A DNA stretch of 64,000 bases from Streptomyces sp. NBC_00287 (GCF_036173105.1 NZ_CP108053.1:8060001-8124000); one strand, 5' to 3'; counted from the stretch's first letter, positions 16,481 to 25,242 are shown. Notes: generated by a model not told the origin, from the letters alone. Translations and numbers: made by a program.

Positions 16481-17017
16481 TCAGATCACACAGCCGACAT
16501 GGGCCAGCGCCTGCTTCAGCAGCACTCCGTGGCCGCCCGGCATCTCGCTCTGCACCGCGGGGGACAGGGCCTCCTGCGGGCTGAACCACACCAGGTCGAG
16601 GGCGTCCTGGCGGGGGCGGCAGTCACCGGCCACCGGCACCACATAGGCGAGGGAGACCGCGTGCTGGCGCGGGTCGTGGTACGCCGTGACGCCCTGTGTC
16701 GGGAAGTACTCCGCGACCGTGAAGGGTTGCAGAGAGGCCGGGACCCGGGGCAGCGCGACCGGGCCGAGGTCCTTCTCCAGGTGCCGAAGGAGGGCGTCGC
16801 GCACCCGCTCGTGGTGCAGCACCCGGCCGGAGACCAGGGTCCGGCTGACCGTTCCGTCCGGTCCGATGCGCAGCAGCAGGCCGATGCTGGTGACCTCGCC
16901 GCTGTCGTCGACGCGCACGGGCACGGCCTCCACATAGAGGATCGGCATGCGGGCGCGAGCCATCTCCAGCTCGTCGGAGGTCAGCCAACCGGGCGTGGTT
17001 TCGGTCATATCAGACAT
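16481..17017 (-). CDS. DUF4916 protein, Nudix-like with degenerate Nudix box
   Basis: A 178-aa protein matching the DUF4916 family, which has a Nudix hydrolase fold. The Nudix-box region reads G-x5-E-x7-RHLEKDLG (about residues 64-85), where the metal-binding EE pair of the canonical REUxEExGU is replaced by K-D. Normal pyrophosphohydrolase activity is therefore doubtful. Sequences such as PFTVAEYFPTQG and HDPRQHAVSLAYVVPV are well formed, so the gene is not decayed. The ATG at 17017 leaves 33 nt to the amidohydrolase stop upstream; both are on the minus strand. Confidence 0.75.
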   Translation of the reverse strand: MSDMTETTPGWLTSDELEMARARMPILYVEAVPVRVDDSGEVTSIGLLLRIGPDGTVSRTLVSGRVLHHERVRDALLRHLEKDLGPVALPRVPASLQPFTVAEYFPTQGVTAYHDPRQHAVSLAYVVPVAGDCRPRQDALDLVWFSPQEALSPAVQSEMPGGHGVLLKQALAHVGCVI

Positions 17018-17050
17018 TGCTTGATCATACTTTCCGGGATCGACGCGCGC

Positions 17051-18199
17051 TCAGTCGCGGCGGGGGACGGTTGCGGAGGGAAGTCCGTACAGGCGGCGGG
17101 CGTTGGCGGAGCCGGCCCACTCGGCGATCCGTAACGCGTCCGGCAGGCTCAGTTCGTCGGCGTCGACGCGGGCCTGCAGCAGCGCGCCGAGACCCTGCCG
17201 GAAGGACAGCGCGCCGAGCGGATAGAACTCGGCCAGACCATAGGCGTCGGAGCTGTACAGCAGCTTGCGGAACGGGGTGATCTCCAGCGCCTCCTCCAGG
17301 ACCGCACGCGCGCGGGCGGGGCCGACGTGGTGCAGGGTCAGGCCCACATCGAGGTACACCTGCTCGAACACGGCGGCCAGATAGGCGGCCTGGCGCTGAT
17401 AGGGCCAGCAGTGCAGGAGCAGGACGGGGATCGTGCCGGCCGTCAGATGCAGCCAGTCCGTGAGGTGGGCCGGGTCCACGCGGTGCAGCCGGATGTCGTT
17501 GTCGCCGAACCCGGTGTGCAGTTGGAGGGGCAGACCCAGATCGACGGCCGTCCACAGCAGATGCCGTACCAGCACCGGATCGGCGAGGCGGCCGCCCGTC
17601 GTGAGCCAGCGCCGGGCCGCCTCGGTGACCTCCGCGTCCGTGGGGCGGGCCGGGTCCAGCTCGAAGCCGGTCCGGTAGGCGGCGACGGACTTCACCGCCA
17701 CCACGCCGGGCTGTCGTACGGCGTCCTCGGCGGCCTTGCGGAAGGTGGCGCCGTACGCGTCCGGCTCGACTCCGGCCCGTGCGGTCGACTCGGCGACGTT
17801 CTCCAGTCGTACGACCTCGAAGGCGCTGCCTCCGGCCGCCTCGGCCAGTTGGTGCGGAGCGGTGAGGGGGTGCGGGGTGTAGCCGGTGTCGACGCAGAAG
17901 ACGTCGGTGCCGGCGGCGGTGAGGAAGCGGCGGTTCACCTCGTCGGGGCCGAGTTCGGCGCGCCGGGCCAGGTACTCCTCGGCGGGCGCGTGCCGGGGCA
18001 GGTCCAGCAGGGGTGCGCAGTGGCGGCGTACGGCCACGCCCACCGGGGTGTCGAAGGGGGAGATCCCGGGCCAGGCCGCGCCCTCGGTGAGCAGGGACTC
18101 GAAGCCCGGCCGGTCCAGGGTGTCGGTGACCACGCCGTGGCAGTGGTGGTCGATCAGTCGGTGGGCGGCGAGGGTCTCGTGGACCGCGGTGGCCGTCAC
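17051..18199 (-). CDS. Amidohydrolase, FluG N-terminal-domain-like
   Basis: A 382-aa TIM-barrel amidohydrolase. Metal-binding motif IDHHCH is at about residues 16-21, a further His is in LQLHTGFG and in LLHCWPYQRQAAYLA, and an Asp is in LYSSDAYG. The family hydrolyses amides or decarboxylates; the substrate is unknown. Its GTG start follows the glutamine-synthetase-like stop by a single base, so the two are translated as a pair. This pair reproduces, as separate genes, the amidohydrolase plus glutamine synthetase domains fused in fungal FluG and plant NodGS proteins. Confidence 0.82.
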   Translation of the reverse strand: MTATAVHETLAAHRLIDHHCHGVVTDTLDRPGFESLLTEGAAWPGISPFDTPVGVAVRRHCAPLLDLPRHAPAEEYLARRAELGPDEVNRRFLTAAGTDVFCVDTGYTPHPLTAPHQLAEAAGGSAFEVVRLENVAESTARAGVEPDAYGATFRKAAEDAVRQPGVVAVKSVAAYRTGFELDPARPTDAEVTEAARRWLTTGGRLADPVLVRHLLWTAVDLGLPLQLHTGFGDNDIRLHRVDPAHLTDWLHLTAGTIPVLLLHCWPYQRQAAYLAAVFEQVYLDVGLTLHHVGPARARAVLEEALEITPFRKLLYSSDAYGLAEFYPLGALSFRQGLGALLQARVDADELSLPDALRIAEWAGSANARRLYGLPSATVPRRD

Positions 18200-18200
18200 C

Positions 18201-19601
18201 TCAGTACCGCCAGCGGTACGCCGCCGCGATCCGTGCGTCGTCGAGCCCGTCGACCGCGGCGATCTCCCCTTGTCGTACGGCGATCACCGCGTCGGCGAGC
18301 ACCGGGCCGAGCGCGCTGCGCAGCACCTCGTCACCGCGGAACGCGTCCACGGCTTCGCCGAGTGAGGTCGGCAGCCGGCGCACACCACGGGCGCGAGCCT
18401 CCTCGGCGCCGAGCGCGGCCGGATCGCCGGTGATCTCCTCAGGCAGCGGCGTGGACTTGGCGATGCCCTCGAGGCCGGCGGCGAGGACACAGCCGAGGGC
18501 GAGGTAGGGGTTGGCGGCCAGGTCGACCGGCTTGATCTCGATGTTCGCCGCCTGGTCCTGGAGGCCAGCGGTGCCGGTGACCACCCGCACGGCCGCCTCG
18601 CGGGTCTCGCGGCCCCAGGCCGTGAACACCCCCGCCCACTGGGACGGCTTGAGCCGCAGATAGCTGGCGGGACTGGGTGCGGTCACCGCCGTGAGGGCCG
18701 GGAGGCGGGTGAGGATTCCGGCCGTGAAGGACTCGGCGTCGGCCGTCATACCGTGGCGGCGATCGCCACCCGCGTGGAGGTTGGTGCCGTCGCGCCAGGC
18801 GGAGAGGTGGAGGTGGCCGCCGTTGCCGACGCCCTCGGCGAAGACCGCCGGGGCGAAGGAGACCACCAGGCCGTGGCGCTGGGCCACCGCGCGGATCGTC
18901 TGGCGGACCAGCACACTGCGGTCGGCCGCCGCCACCGGGTCCAGCGCGCCCACCGACAGTTCGAACTGCCCTGCCGCGTACTCGGGATGGATCTGGTCGA
19001 CGTCCACGCCCTGCTCGGCGAGCGCGGCCAACAGGTCGGCGGTGCAGTCGCTCAGCTCGATCTGCCGGGTGGCGCCGTACGCCGGACCGGTCACCGCGGG
19101 TCTGAACTCGCCCTCGGCCGCGGGGCCGTGGCCGACGGCCCACTCGATCTCGATCGACGCCCGGAAGGTCAGGCCTTGGCGGGCCGCCTCGGTGACGAGG
19201 TGCCGCAGGAAGGTGCGGCTGCAGCCCGGATGCGGGTCGCCCTCCTGGGTGATCCGGTCCACGGGAGCCCACGCCCAGCCGGGCTGTGCGGACAGCACCA
19301 CCAGCCGGTCCAGGTCGGGGTAGAGACGCAGATCGCCGTCCGGGGAGCCGAGGACGTCGGTGGTGACGATGGAGTCGTTCGCCAGGAATGTGTCGAACAC
19401 CGGGGACATCCCGACGCCCCAGGCCGCCGCCGAGGCCAGCTTCGCCGTCGGGATCGCCTTCACCCTGCCGATCCCGGAGGTGTCCACATAGGCCAGCACG
19501 ATTCCGTGCACACCCCGCCCGGACAGCTCCCCGCTCAGCGCGGTGGCCCGCTCGATGTCACCGGGACGCCCTCCGGGCACGGGATCGGCAAGGGTGGTCA
19601 T
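18201..19601 (-). CDS. Glutamine-synthetase-like ATP-dependent ligase
   Basis: A 466-aa member of the glutamine synthetase family, related to gamma-glutamyl-amine ligases rather than to housekeeping GlnA. Metal-ligand segments ASIEIEWAVG, HPEYAAGQFELSVG and GNGGHLHLS are present, as is LRLKPSQWAG and the IEIKPVDLAANPYLA block near the C-terminus. The ATG at 19601 is chosen because it is preceded by GAGGAG; an upstream in-frame start would add 12 unconserved residues. It is coupled to the downstream amidohydrolase (1-nt gap). A plausible role is gamma-glutamylation of an amine or amino compound as nitrogen source. Confidence 0.85.
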   Translation of the reverse strand: MTTLADPVPGGRPGDIERATALSGELSGRGVHGIVLAYVDTSGIGRVKAIPTAKLASAAAWGVGMSPVFDTFLANDSIVTTDVLGSPDGDLRLYPDLDRLVVLSAQPGWAWAPVDRITQEGDPHPGCSRTFLRHLVTEAARQGLTFRASIEIEWAVGHGPAAEGEFRPAVTGPAYGATRQIELSDCTADLLAALAEQGVDVDQIHPEYAAGQFELSVGALDPVAAADRSVLVRQTIRAVAQRHGLVVSFAPAVFAEGVGNGGHLHLSAWRDGTNLHAGGDRRHGMTADAESFTAGILTRLPALTAVTAPSPASYLRLKPSQWAGVFTAWGRETREAAVRVVTGTAGLQDQAANIEIKPVDLAANPYLALGCVLAAGLEGIAKSTPLPEEITGDPAALGAEEARARGVRRLPTSLGEAVDAFRGDEVLRSALGPVLADAVIAVRQGEIAAVDGLDDARIAAAYRWRY

Positions 19602-19647
19602 GCGTTCTCCTCGTCGAGCTGGGCCGCCGCGCAACACGCTGTGCGCG

Positions 19648-20460
19648 TCAGGGTTTCACGGCCACCGCGCCGTACTGCGGCACCGCGACGGGAGAGTCGG
19701 ACCCGGACCGCCACACCGAGCAGGACACCAGGCCCGGTTCGAGCAGCTCCAGGCCATCGAAGAACGCGGCGATGTCCGCGCCGCTGCGGGCGGTGATCGG
19801 CGGCGTGGCGTTCTCGTTCCAGAACTCCATCGCCGGGATCTGGCCCGCGCCGCCGACCTCGTCGTCGAAGGTGGGGTGGGTCAGGACCAGGAAGCTGCCG
19901 GAGGGGACCGAGGCCATCACCCGGCGGGCGATGTCCCGGGCCTTGTCGGCGTCGAGGACGAAGTTGAGGATGCCCAGCATCATCACCGCGACCGGCTGGG
20001 TGAAGTCCAGGGTGCCCGCGGCGCGTTCGAGGATCGCCTCCGGGTCGTGCACATCGGCGTCGATGTAGTCGGTGACGCCCTCGGAGGTGCCGGTGAGCAG
20101 GGTGCGGGCGTGCAGGAGGACGATCGGGTCGTTGTCGACGTAGACGATCCGCGCGTCCGGGGCGACGCGCTGGGCGATCTCGTGGGTGTTGTCCGCCGTC
20201 GGCAGACCGGTGCCGATGTCCAGGAACTGCCGCACCCCGTGCTCCTCGGCGAGGAAGCGCACCGCCCGCCCGAGGAACTCGCGGTCCGCGCGGGCGATGT
20301 CCCGGATGATCGGGAACATCCCGGCGACGTGTTCGCCGACCTGCTGGTCGATCTCGTAGTTGTCCTTGCCGCCGATCCAGTAGTTCCACACGCGCGCGTT
20401 GTGCGCCACACCGGTGTTCAGCTTCGCCGGCCCGTCCGCCGGGGTGTGGCCTTCGGTCAC
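19648..20460 (-). CDS. SAM-dependent methyltransferase, DUF574 type (first copy)
   Basis: A methyltransferase of about 270 aa from the large actinobacterial DUF574/Methyltransf_19 family. AdoMet-binding motif I is FLDIGTGLPT, with acidic motif II in RIVYVDNDPIVL. The conserved start VWNYWIGGKDNYEID is present. The GTG at 20460 has GGAGAGGAA upstream; longer frames start in unconserved sequence. It is paralogous to the next gene upstream (20669-21478), sharing GGKDNY, FLDIGTG.PT and VYVDNDPIVL. Substrates of this family are unknown; some copies sit next to developmental regulators. Confidence 0.85.
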   Translation of the reverse strand: MTEGHTPADGPAKLNTGVAHNARVWNYWIGGKDNYEIDQQVGEHVAGMFPIIRDIARADREFLGRAVRFLAEEHGVRQFLDIGTGLPTADNTHEIAQRVAPDARIVYVDNDPIVLLHARTLLTGTSEGVTDYIDADVHDPEAILERAAGTLDFTQPVAVMMLGILNFVLDADKARDIARRVMASVPSGSFLVLTHPTFDDEVGGAGQIPAMEFWNENATPPITARSGADIAAFFDGLELLEPGLVSCSVWRSGSDSPVAVPQYGAVAVKP

Positions 20461-20668
20461 GACTCGTTCCTCTCCTCGCACGAACGGCCGAACCCGGCCG
20501 TAGGAGCCATTGTGCCGTCCCTTGATCACTCTGTCTCCGGAATCGGCACAGGACCAGCGGCGCGCGCGTGCCCGTGCTGCCAGGCCCAGGCCGCGATCTC
20601 GACGCGGTTCCGGGCGGCCGCCTTCCGGGTCGTCCAGGGACGGTCACGGGTGGGAAGTGCGGGGGAGG

Positions 20669-21478
20669 TCAGGGTTTGATGCCGACACCGCCGTAGAGGG
20701 AGACCGGCGCGTCCCCGATCGGGGCCTCGTCCTGCGCGAGGTCGGGGCGCCAGTCCTTCACCGACACGATCCCCGGCTCGATCAGCTCAAGTCCCTTGAA
20801 GAAACCGCCCACTTCGGCGTGCGAGCGGGCGACGAGCGTCACTCCGCCCGCCGAGTACCGCTCGATGCCCTGCCGGACGTTCTCCGGCTCGAAGTCGGCG
20901 GTCATGCACGACAGGACCAGACAACTGCCCGGCGCCAGCGCTTCGACGAGGGTGTCCACCAGGTCGTACGCGCCGTCCTCGTCCGCGACGAAGTGCAGCA
21001 GGGCGATCAGCGACAGGGCGATCGGGCGGTCGAAGTCGAGGACGCGGGCGGCCTGTTCGAGGATCGCGCCCGGCTCACGGGCGTCGGCCTGGACGTACTC
21101 CGTCACGCCCTCCGGGGTGCCGCGCAGCAGCGCCTCCGCGTGGGCCAGGACGATGGGGTCGTTGTCGACGTAGACCACGCGCGCGTCCGGTGCGAAGGAC
21201 TGGGCGATCTGGTGGAGGTTGGGCTCGGTGGGTATGCCGGTGCCGATGTCCAGGAACTGGCGGATTCCCGTCGCTCCGGCGAGCCGGCGGGTGGCCCGCT
21301 GCATGAACCAGCGGTTGCTGCGCGCGGCCCGTGGCGCTCCCGTGTCGATCGCCATGATCTGCCGGCCGAGCGCCTCGTCGACCGGGTAGTTGTCCTTGCC
21401 GCCGAGGTACCAGTCGTACACCCGGGCCGGATGGGGCCGGGTCGTGTCGATACGGAGGGCCGGCTCGGTCCCGGTCAC
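20669..21478 (-). CDS. SAM-dependent methyltransferase, DUF574 type (second copy)
   Basis: A 269-aa paralogue of the neighbouring methyltransferase, with VYDWYLGGKDNYPVD near the N-terminus, AdoMet motif FLDIGTGIPT and VVYVDNDPIVLAHAEAL. Overall similarity suggests a tandem duplication that has since diverged: the copies differ in the stretch after GGKDNY and at the C-termini, which both end in GIKP/AVKP. The GTG at 21478 is followed by TGTEPALRIDTTRPH. It is separated from the first copy by about 208 nt, so each may have its own promoter. Confidence 0.85.
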   Translation of the reverse strand: MTGTEPALRIDTTRPHPARVYDWYLGGKDNYPVDEALGRQIMAIDTGAPRAARSNRWFMQRATRRLAGATGIRQFLDIGTGIPTEPNLHQIAQSFAPDARVVYVDNDPIVLAHAEALLRGTPEGVTEYVQADAREPGAILEQAARVLDFDRPIALSLIALLHFVADEDGAYDLVDTLVEALAPGSCLVLSCMTADFEPENVRQGIERYSAGGVTLVARSHAEVGGFFKGLELIEPGIVSVKDWRPDLAQDEAPIGDAPVSLYGGVGIKP

Positions 21479-21609
21479 ACGGTGCTCCTCTGCTCGCTCG
21501 CCAAGGTCTGCGCTGCGGGCAGTCTTTCACGATCATCCGGCGCGACGGAGACTGTCTTCGGCCACCTCCGGGCACGTCAACGCCCGTGCGGGCGCGGCCG
21601 GTTCGGGGT

Positions 21610-21942
21610 TCACGGTTTCAGCGGGTCGTGGCCCAGTGACATCAGCTGGTGCCTGCGGGAGGAGTCCTCCGCCTCGGGTTCGTTCTCCACGTCCGCCTGT
21701 TCGGCGACCTTGTCGACCACCTCGTACATCACCTGGATGTCGTCGTCGGTGAGGTCCGTGCGGCGCTTCTGCAGGATCGCCAGGACATGCTGTCCCGTCG
21801 GTGTGCCCGCGTGCTCGGGCAGGGGTTCGCTCTCCTCGGAGGCGTCGCTGACCCGTAGCCAGGCGGCCAGTTCCTGCGAGGTCATGTTCACGGCGCGGTG
21901 GAAGTCCTCCCACAGGGCGTCGAGTTCGAGTGGGTCGGTCAT
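21610..21942 (-). CDS. DUF3140 protein
   Basis: A 110-aa protein of the DUF3140 family. DPLELDALWEDFHRAVNMTSQELAAWLRVSDASEES and the central KRRTDLTDDDIQVMYEVVDKV block are characteristic. The biochemical function is unknown. The ATG at 21942 overlaps the WhiB-family stop by 4 nt (ATGA), so the two are translationally coupled and likely work together. The start is placed at the overlap; the longer open frame to 22089 lies within the whiB gene and is not credible. Confidence 0.8.
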   Translation of the reverse strand: MTDPLELDALWEDFHRAVNMTSQELAAWLRVSDASEESEPLPEHAGTPTGQHVLAILQKRRTDLTDDDIQVMYEVVDKVAEQADVENEPEAEDSSRRHQLMSLGHDPLKP

Positions 21943-22196
21943 GACGCGCTTCTCTTTCTCATGCGTTGCGTGGACGTGCGGAGCAGTACGGCGCGTTCCT
22001 CCTCGCAGGTCCCGCCCCATACACCCGAGGCCTGTCCGCTGTGCAGCGCGAAGGCCAGACACTGGGTGATCACCGGGCAGCGGGCGCACACGCGTTTCGC
22101 GGCCGCGACCTCCCGCAGCGCCGGCCCCCTCGTGCCCACGGGAAAGAACAACTCGGGGTCCTCACCCACGCAGGCCGCTCTCCGCAACCACTCCAT
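21939..22196 (-). CDS. WhiB-family iron-sulfur regulator
   Basis: An 85-aa Wbl protein, an actinobacteria-specific regulator that binds a [4Fe-4S] cluster and often a sigma factor. The four cluster cysteines are at residues 9, 37, 40 and 46 (C-x27-C-x2-C-x5-C), followed by the G[VI]WGG turn at 58-62 and a basic C-terminal tail RMRKR suited to DNA contact. The ATG at 22196 gives the standard Wbl length. A TTG at 22229 would add 11 residues, and no clear ribosome binding site decides between them. Confidence 0.85.
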   Translation of the reverse strand: MEWLRRAACVGEDPELFFPVGTRGPALREVAAAKRVCARCPVITQCLAFALHSGQASGVWGGTCEEERAVLLRTSTQRMRKRSAS

Positions 22197-22247
22197 GCGG
22201 GCGCGGGTGCCCAGGTCGTACTGGTGCAAACGCGGCGATCCGCCGTC

Positions 22248-23057
22248 TCACCTTTTGAGTACGTCGTCCAGGAAGCGGACCAGGTCCTCGAAGACCTCGG
22301 CCTTGTTCGTCTCGTGGAACACCTCGTGCCGGGCGCCCGGATAGATGTGCTCGGTCAGCCGGTCGCCGCGCAACTCCTGTACGCCGGCCCGGCTTCCGGT
22401 GAGCGGCACCAGACGGTCCTCGTCGCCGTGCAGCCACAGCAGCGGCAGCGGTCCCACGTCCCCGCCCTTGGACACGGTGTCCAGCGCCCGCGTGAAGGCC
22501 TCCACGGTCGGCCGCTTCATCGGGCCGTGCCAGACCAGCGGATCCTCCGCGTACGACGACCCCACCTCCGGGTCGCGGGAGAGCGCGCCCGGACTGATCG
22601 GGGTGTCCGGGATCTCGTCCAGGGCGAGCAGCCGGCGCGGCAGCGCCCAGTCGCCGATCACCGGCCCGGACAGCACGAGGGCGGTGAGCTCGTCGCCGTA
22701 GCGCTGTGCGAAACGGGCCGAGATCAGGCCGCCCATCGAGTGCCCGACCATGACCAGCGGGACATCGGGGTGGGCGGCCCGGGCGAGTTCCGCCACCGCG
22801 TGCACATCGGTGACGACGTCCTCGAAGTCCTCGATCACGACCCGCTCGCCCGAGGACTTCCCGTGCCCCGTGTGATCGGGAGCGAACACGGCCGCGCCGT
22901 GCGCATTGAGGACCCCGGCCACCTCCTCGTACCGACCGGAGTGCTCCCCGTAGCCGTGCACCACGAGCGCGAGGTAGTGCGGCTCCCGCCGGTGCCACTC
23001 GCGTACGACGATCGGGCCGTGGGTTGCGGCGAGGATGTGTTCGCGGGTGTCGGCCAT
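22248..23057 (-). CDS. Alpha/beta hydrolase, monoacylglycerol-lipase-like
   Basis: A 269-aa serine hydrolase. The nucleophile elbow GHSMGG, the oxyanion segment VVHGYGEHSGRYEEVA and the acid/His region LHGDEDRLVP ... PGARHEVFHE give a full catalytic triad. This resembles monoglyceride lipases or lysophospholipases acting on acylglycerols. The ATG at 23057 has GGAGGAG immediately upstream. It is divergent from the thiolase gene across a 152-nt gap that contains a palindrome, so a fatty-acid-related regulator may control both. Confidence 0.85.
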   Translation of the reverse strand: MADTREHILAATHGPIVVREWHRREPHYLALVVHGYGEHSGRYEEVAGVLNAHGAAVFAPDHTGHGKSSGERVVIEDFEDVVTDVHAVAELARAAHPDVPLVMVGHSMGGLISARFAQRYGDELTALVLSGPVIGDWALPRRLLALDEIPDTPISPGALSRDPEVGSSYAEDPLVWHGPMKRPTVEAFTRALDTVSKGGDVGPLPLLWLHGDEDRLVPLTGSRAGVQELRGDRLTEHIYPGARHEVFHETNKAEVFEDLVRFLDDVLKR

Positions 23058-23129
23058 GTCTCCTCCGGCTGCGTCGGTGAGGGTCCTCGGGGATCTTCCC
23101 AGGGGGACGGTCGGCGGTCTATAGTCCAA

Positions 23130-23146
23130 AACTAGCGGTGCTAATT
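23130..23146. promoter_or_regulatory. Imperfect palindrome in the divergent hydrolase-thiolase promoter region
   Basis: AACTAGC (23130-23136) and GCTAATT (23140-23146) are inverted repeats with one mismatch around GGT. The site lies next to TATAGT (23120-23125), a good -10 candidate, between divergent lipase-like and thiolase genes. The A/T-rich outer bases around a TAGC core are typical of TetR-family operators that control acyl-CoA genes. No regulator gene is adjacent. Confidence 0.5.
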
Positions 23147-23209
23147 AAGAGGCCCGCTGGTCATGGCCGGTCATGAGACCGCCGGCGCCGTCGGTCAGGA
23201 GTCCTTCTC

Positions 23210-24397
23210 GTGCGTCCCGTCCACTTCGCGGCCGCCCGCCGCACGCCCATCGGCAAACTGCGCGGCGCCCTGTCCTCCGTACGGCCCGACGATCTCGCGG
23301 CGGCCGTGATCAGGGGTCTTGTCGCCGAGGTGCCCGCGCTTGATCCGGCGCGGATCGACGATGTGTACTGGGGCGCAGCGAACCAGGCGGGCGAGGACAA
23401 CCGCAATGTCGCCCGCATGGCCGCGCTGCTCGCCGGGCTCCCCGAGTCGGTGCCCGGCGCCACGGTGAACCGGCTGTGCGCCTCCGGCCTGGAGGCCGTC
23501 ACCACCGCGGCCCGTACCATCGCCGCAGGCGAGGCCGACATCGTCCTCGCGGGCGGTTCCGAGTCGATGAGCCGCGCGCCCTTCGTCCTGGCCCGGCCCG
23601 ACGAGGCGCTGCCGCACCGCATCGAGACCGTCGACACCCGGCTCGGCTGGCGGCTGGTCAACCCGGCGATGAAGGAACTCCACGGCCTGCTGTCCATGGG
23701 GGAGACCGCGGAGGAGGTCGCCTCTCGGTACGGGGTCGCGCGTGAGCGGCAGGACGAGTTCGCGCTGCGCAGCCACCAGTTGGCCGCCGAGGCCCGTAAG
23801 AACGGCCACTTCGACGACGAACTGCTGCCGGTGGAACGGCCGGACGGCGTGGTCGTCGACCGTGACGAGTGCGTGCGCGAGGACACCTCGTACGAGAAGC
23901 TCGCGCGGCTCAGGCCCGTTTTCCGGGAGGGTGGCACGGTCACCGCGGGCAATGCCTCGCCGATGAACGACGGTGCGGCGGGGCTGCTTCTGGTCAGCGA
24001 GGAGGCGCTCAACGAGCTCGGTCTCGAGTCGCTCGGGCGGTATGTCGCCGGTGCGTCCGCGGGGGTGCATCCGGATGTGATGGGGATCGGGCCGGTTCCG
24101 GCCACGCAGAAGGTGCTCGCCCGCGCGCAGTGGGGCGTGGCGGACATCCAGGAGGCCGAGTTCAACGAGGCGTTCGCGGCGCAGGCGTTGGCCTGTGTCG
24201 ACCGGCTGGGGATCGATCCGGAGCTGGTGAACCCGAGCGGCGGGGCGATCGCGCTGGGGCATCCGCTGGGCTGCTCGGGTGCGCGGATCCTGACGACGCT
24301 GCTGCACCGGATGCGGCGCACGGGCGCCGAGCGTGGACTCGCCACGATGTGCGTGGGCGTCGGACAGGGCAGCGCGGTGCTCGTGGAGCGCCACTGA
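23210..24397 (+). CDS. Acetyl-CoA C-acyltransferase (thiolase)
   Basis: A 395-aa thiolase, most like the degradative 3-ketoacyl-CoA / 3-oxoadipyl-CoA (PcaF/FadA) type. The acyl-accepting Cys90 is in NRLCASGLEA, the active-site His351 in GHPLGCSG and the second catalytic Cys381 in CVGVGQG. It cleaves a 3-ketoacyl-CoA with CoA in fatty acid or aromatic acid breakdown. The GTG at 23210 has AGGAG 8 nt upstream. No hydratase or dehydrogenase genes are adjacent, so the exact pathway cannot be fixed. Confidence 0.9.
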   Translation: MRPVHFAAARRTPIGKLRGALSSVRPDDLAAAVIRGLVAEVPALDPARIDDVYWGAANQAGEDNRNVARMAALLAGLPESVPGATVNRLCASGLEAVTTAARTIAAGEADIVLAGGSESMSRAPFVLARPDEALPHRIETVDTRLGWRLVNPAMKELHGLLSMGETAEEVASRYGVARERQDEFALRSHQLAAEARKNGHFDDELLPVERPDGVVVDRDECVREDTSYEKLARLRPVFREGGTVTAGNASPMNDGAAGLLLVSEEALNELGLESLGRYVAGASAGVHPDVMGIGPVPATQKVLARAQWGVADIQEAEFNEAFAAQALACVDRLGIDPELVNPSGGAIALGHPLGCSGARILTTLLHRMRRTGAERGLATMCVGVGQGSAVLVERH

Positions 24398-24468
24398 CCC
24401 GATGCCATCACCATCTGGTGAGACGGTGCTGACGGCGTTGGTTGAATGTGCATACCATCGGTCTCCGC

Positions 24469-25242
24469 ATGGACACGATGACGTTGTGGCACATCACCGG
24501 CTGGGAGTTCGCCGCGCTCGCCTTCGCGGCGCTGCTCGTCGGATTTTCGAAGACCGCTGTGAGCGGGGCCAATACGGTCAGTCTGGCGGTCTTCGCCGCG
24601 GTGCTGCCCGCCCGAGCCTCGACGGGTGTGCTGCTTCCGGTGCTGATCGCCGGGGATGTGCTCGCCGTGCTCACCTACCGGCGGCACGCCCACTGGCCCA
24701 CGCTGTGGCGGCTGTTCCCCGCCGTCGCGGGCGGTGTGGTCGCGGGCACCGTGTTCCTGATGTGGGCCGACGACGGCATCGTCCGGACGTCGATCGGCGC
24801 GATCCTGCTGCTGATGGCCGCCGTGACGGTGTGGCGGCGCCGGGCCGCCGACGCCGAGCGGGATCCGGACGCGGTGGTGACCCGCGGTGGCCGGATCCAG
24901 GCCCGTTCCTACGGCGTCCTCGGGGGGTTCACCACCATGGTCGCCAACGCCGGTGGCCCGGTGATGTCGATGTATCTGCTCGCGGCGGGCTTCCGGAAGC
25001 TCGGCTTCCTGGGCACTTCGGCCTTCTTCTTCCTGATCGTCAATGTCTCGAAGGTGCCGTTCAGCGTCGGCCTCGGCCTGATCGACGGCCGCTCGCTGCT
25101 CCTTGACGCGGCGCTCGTGGCGTTTGTCGTGCCGGGTGCGTTGATCGGCAAATGGGCTGTGAACCGGATCAACCAGCGGCTGTTCGAGCAGCTCGTCATC
25201 GCGGCGACCGTGGTGGGCGGCGTCCAGCTACTGCTGCCCTGA
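24469..25242 (+). CDS. TauE/SafE-family membrane permease
   Basis: A 257-aa membrane protein with about eight hydrophobic helices in two similar halves (FAALLVGFSKTAVSGAN near the start, then GGFTTMVANAGGPVMSMYLL in the middle), typical of the TauE/SafE family thought to export sulfite, sulfoacetate or related organic anions. The ATG at 24469 is chosen over a TTG at 24442 and another ATG at 24478. The 3' end overlaps the convergent HAD gene by 15 nt. Confidence 0.85.
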   Translation: MDTMTLWHITGWEFAALAFAALLVGFSKTAVSGANTVSLAVFAAVLPARASTGVLLPVLIAGDVLAVLTYRRHAHWPTLWRLFPAVAGGVVAGTVFLMWADDGIVRTSIGAILLLMAAVTVWRRRAADAERDPDAVVTRGGRIQARSYGVLGGFTTMVANAGGPVMSMYLLAAGFRKLGFLGTSAFFFLIVNVSKVPFSVGLGLIDGRSLLLDAALVAFVVPGALIGKWAVNRINQRLFEQLVIAATVVGGVQLLLP

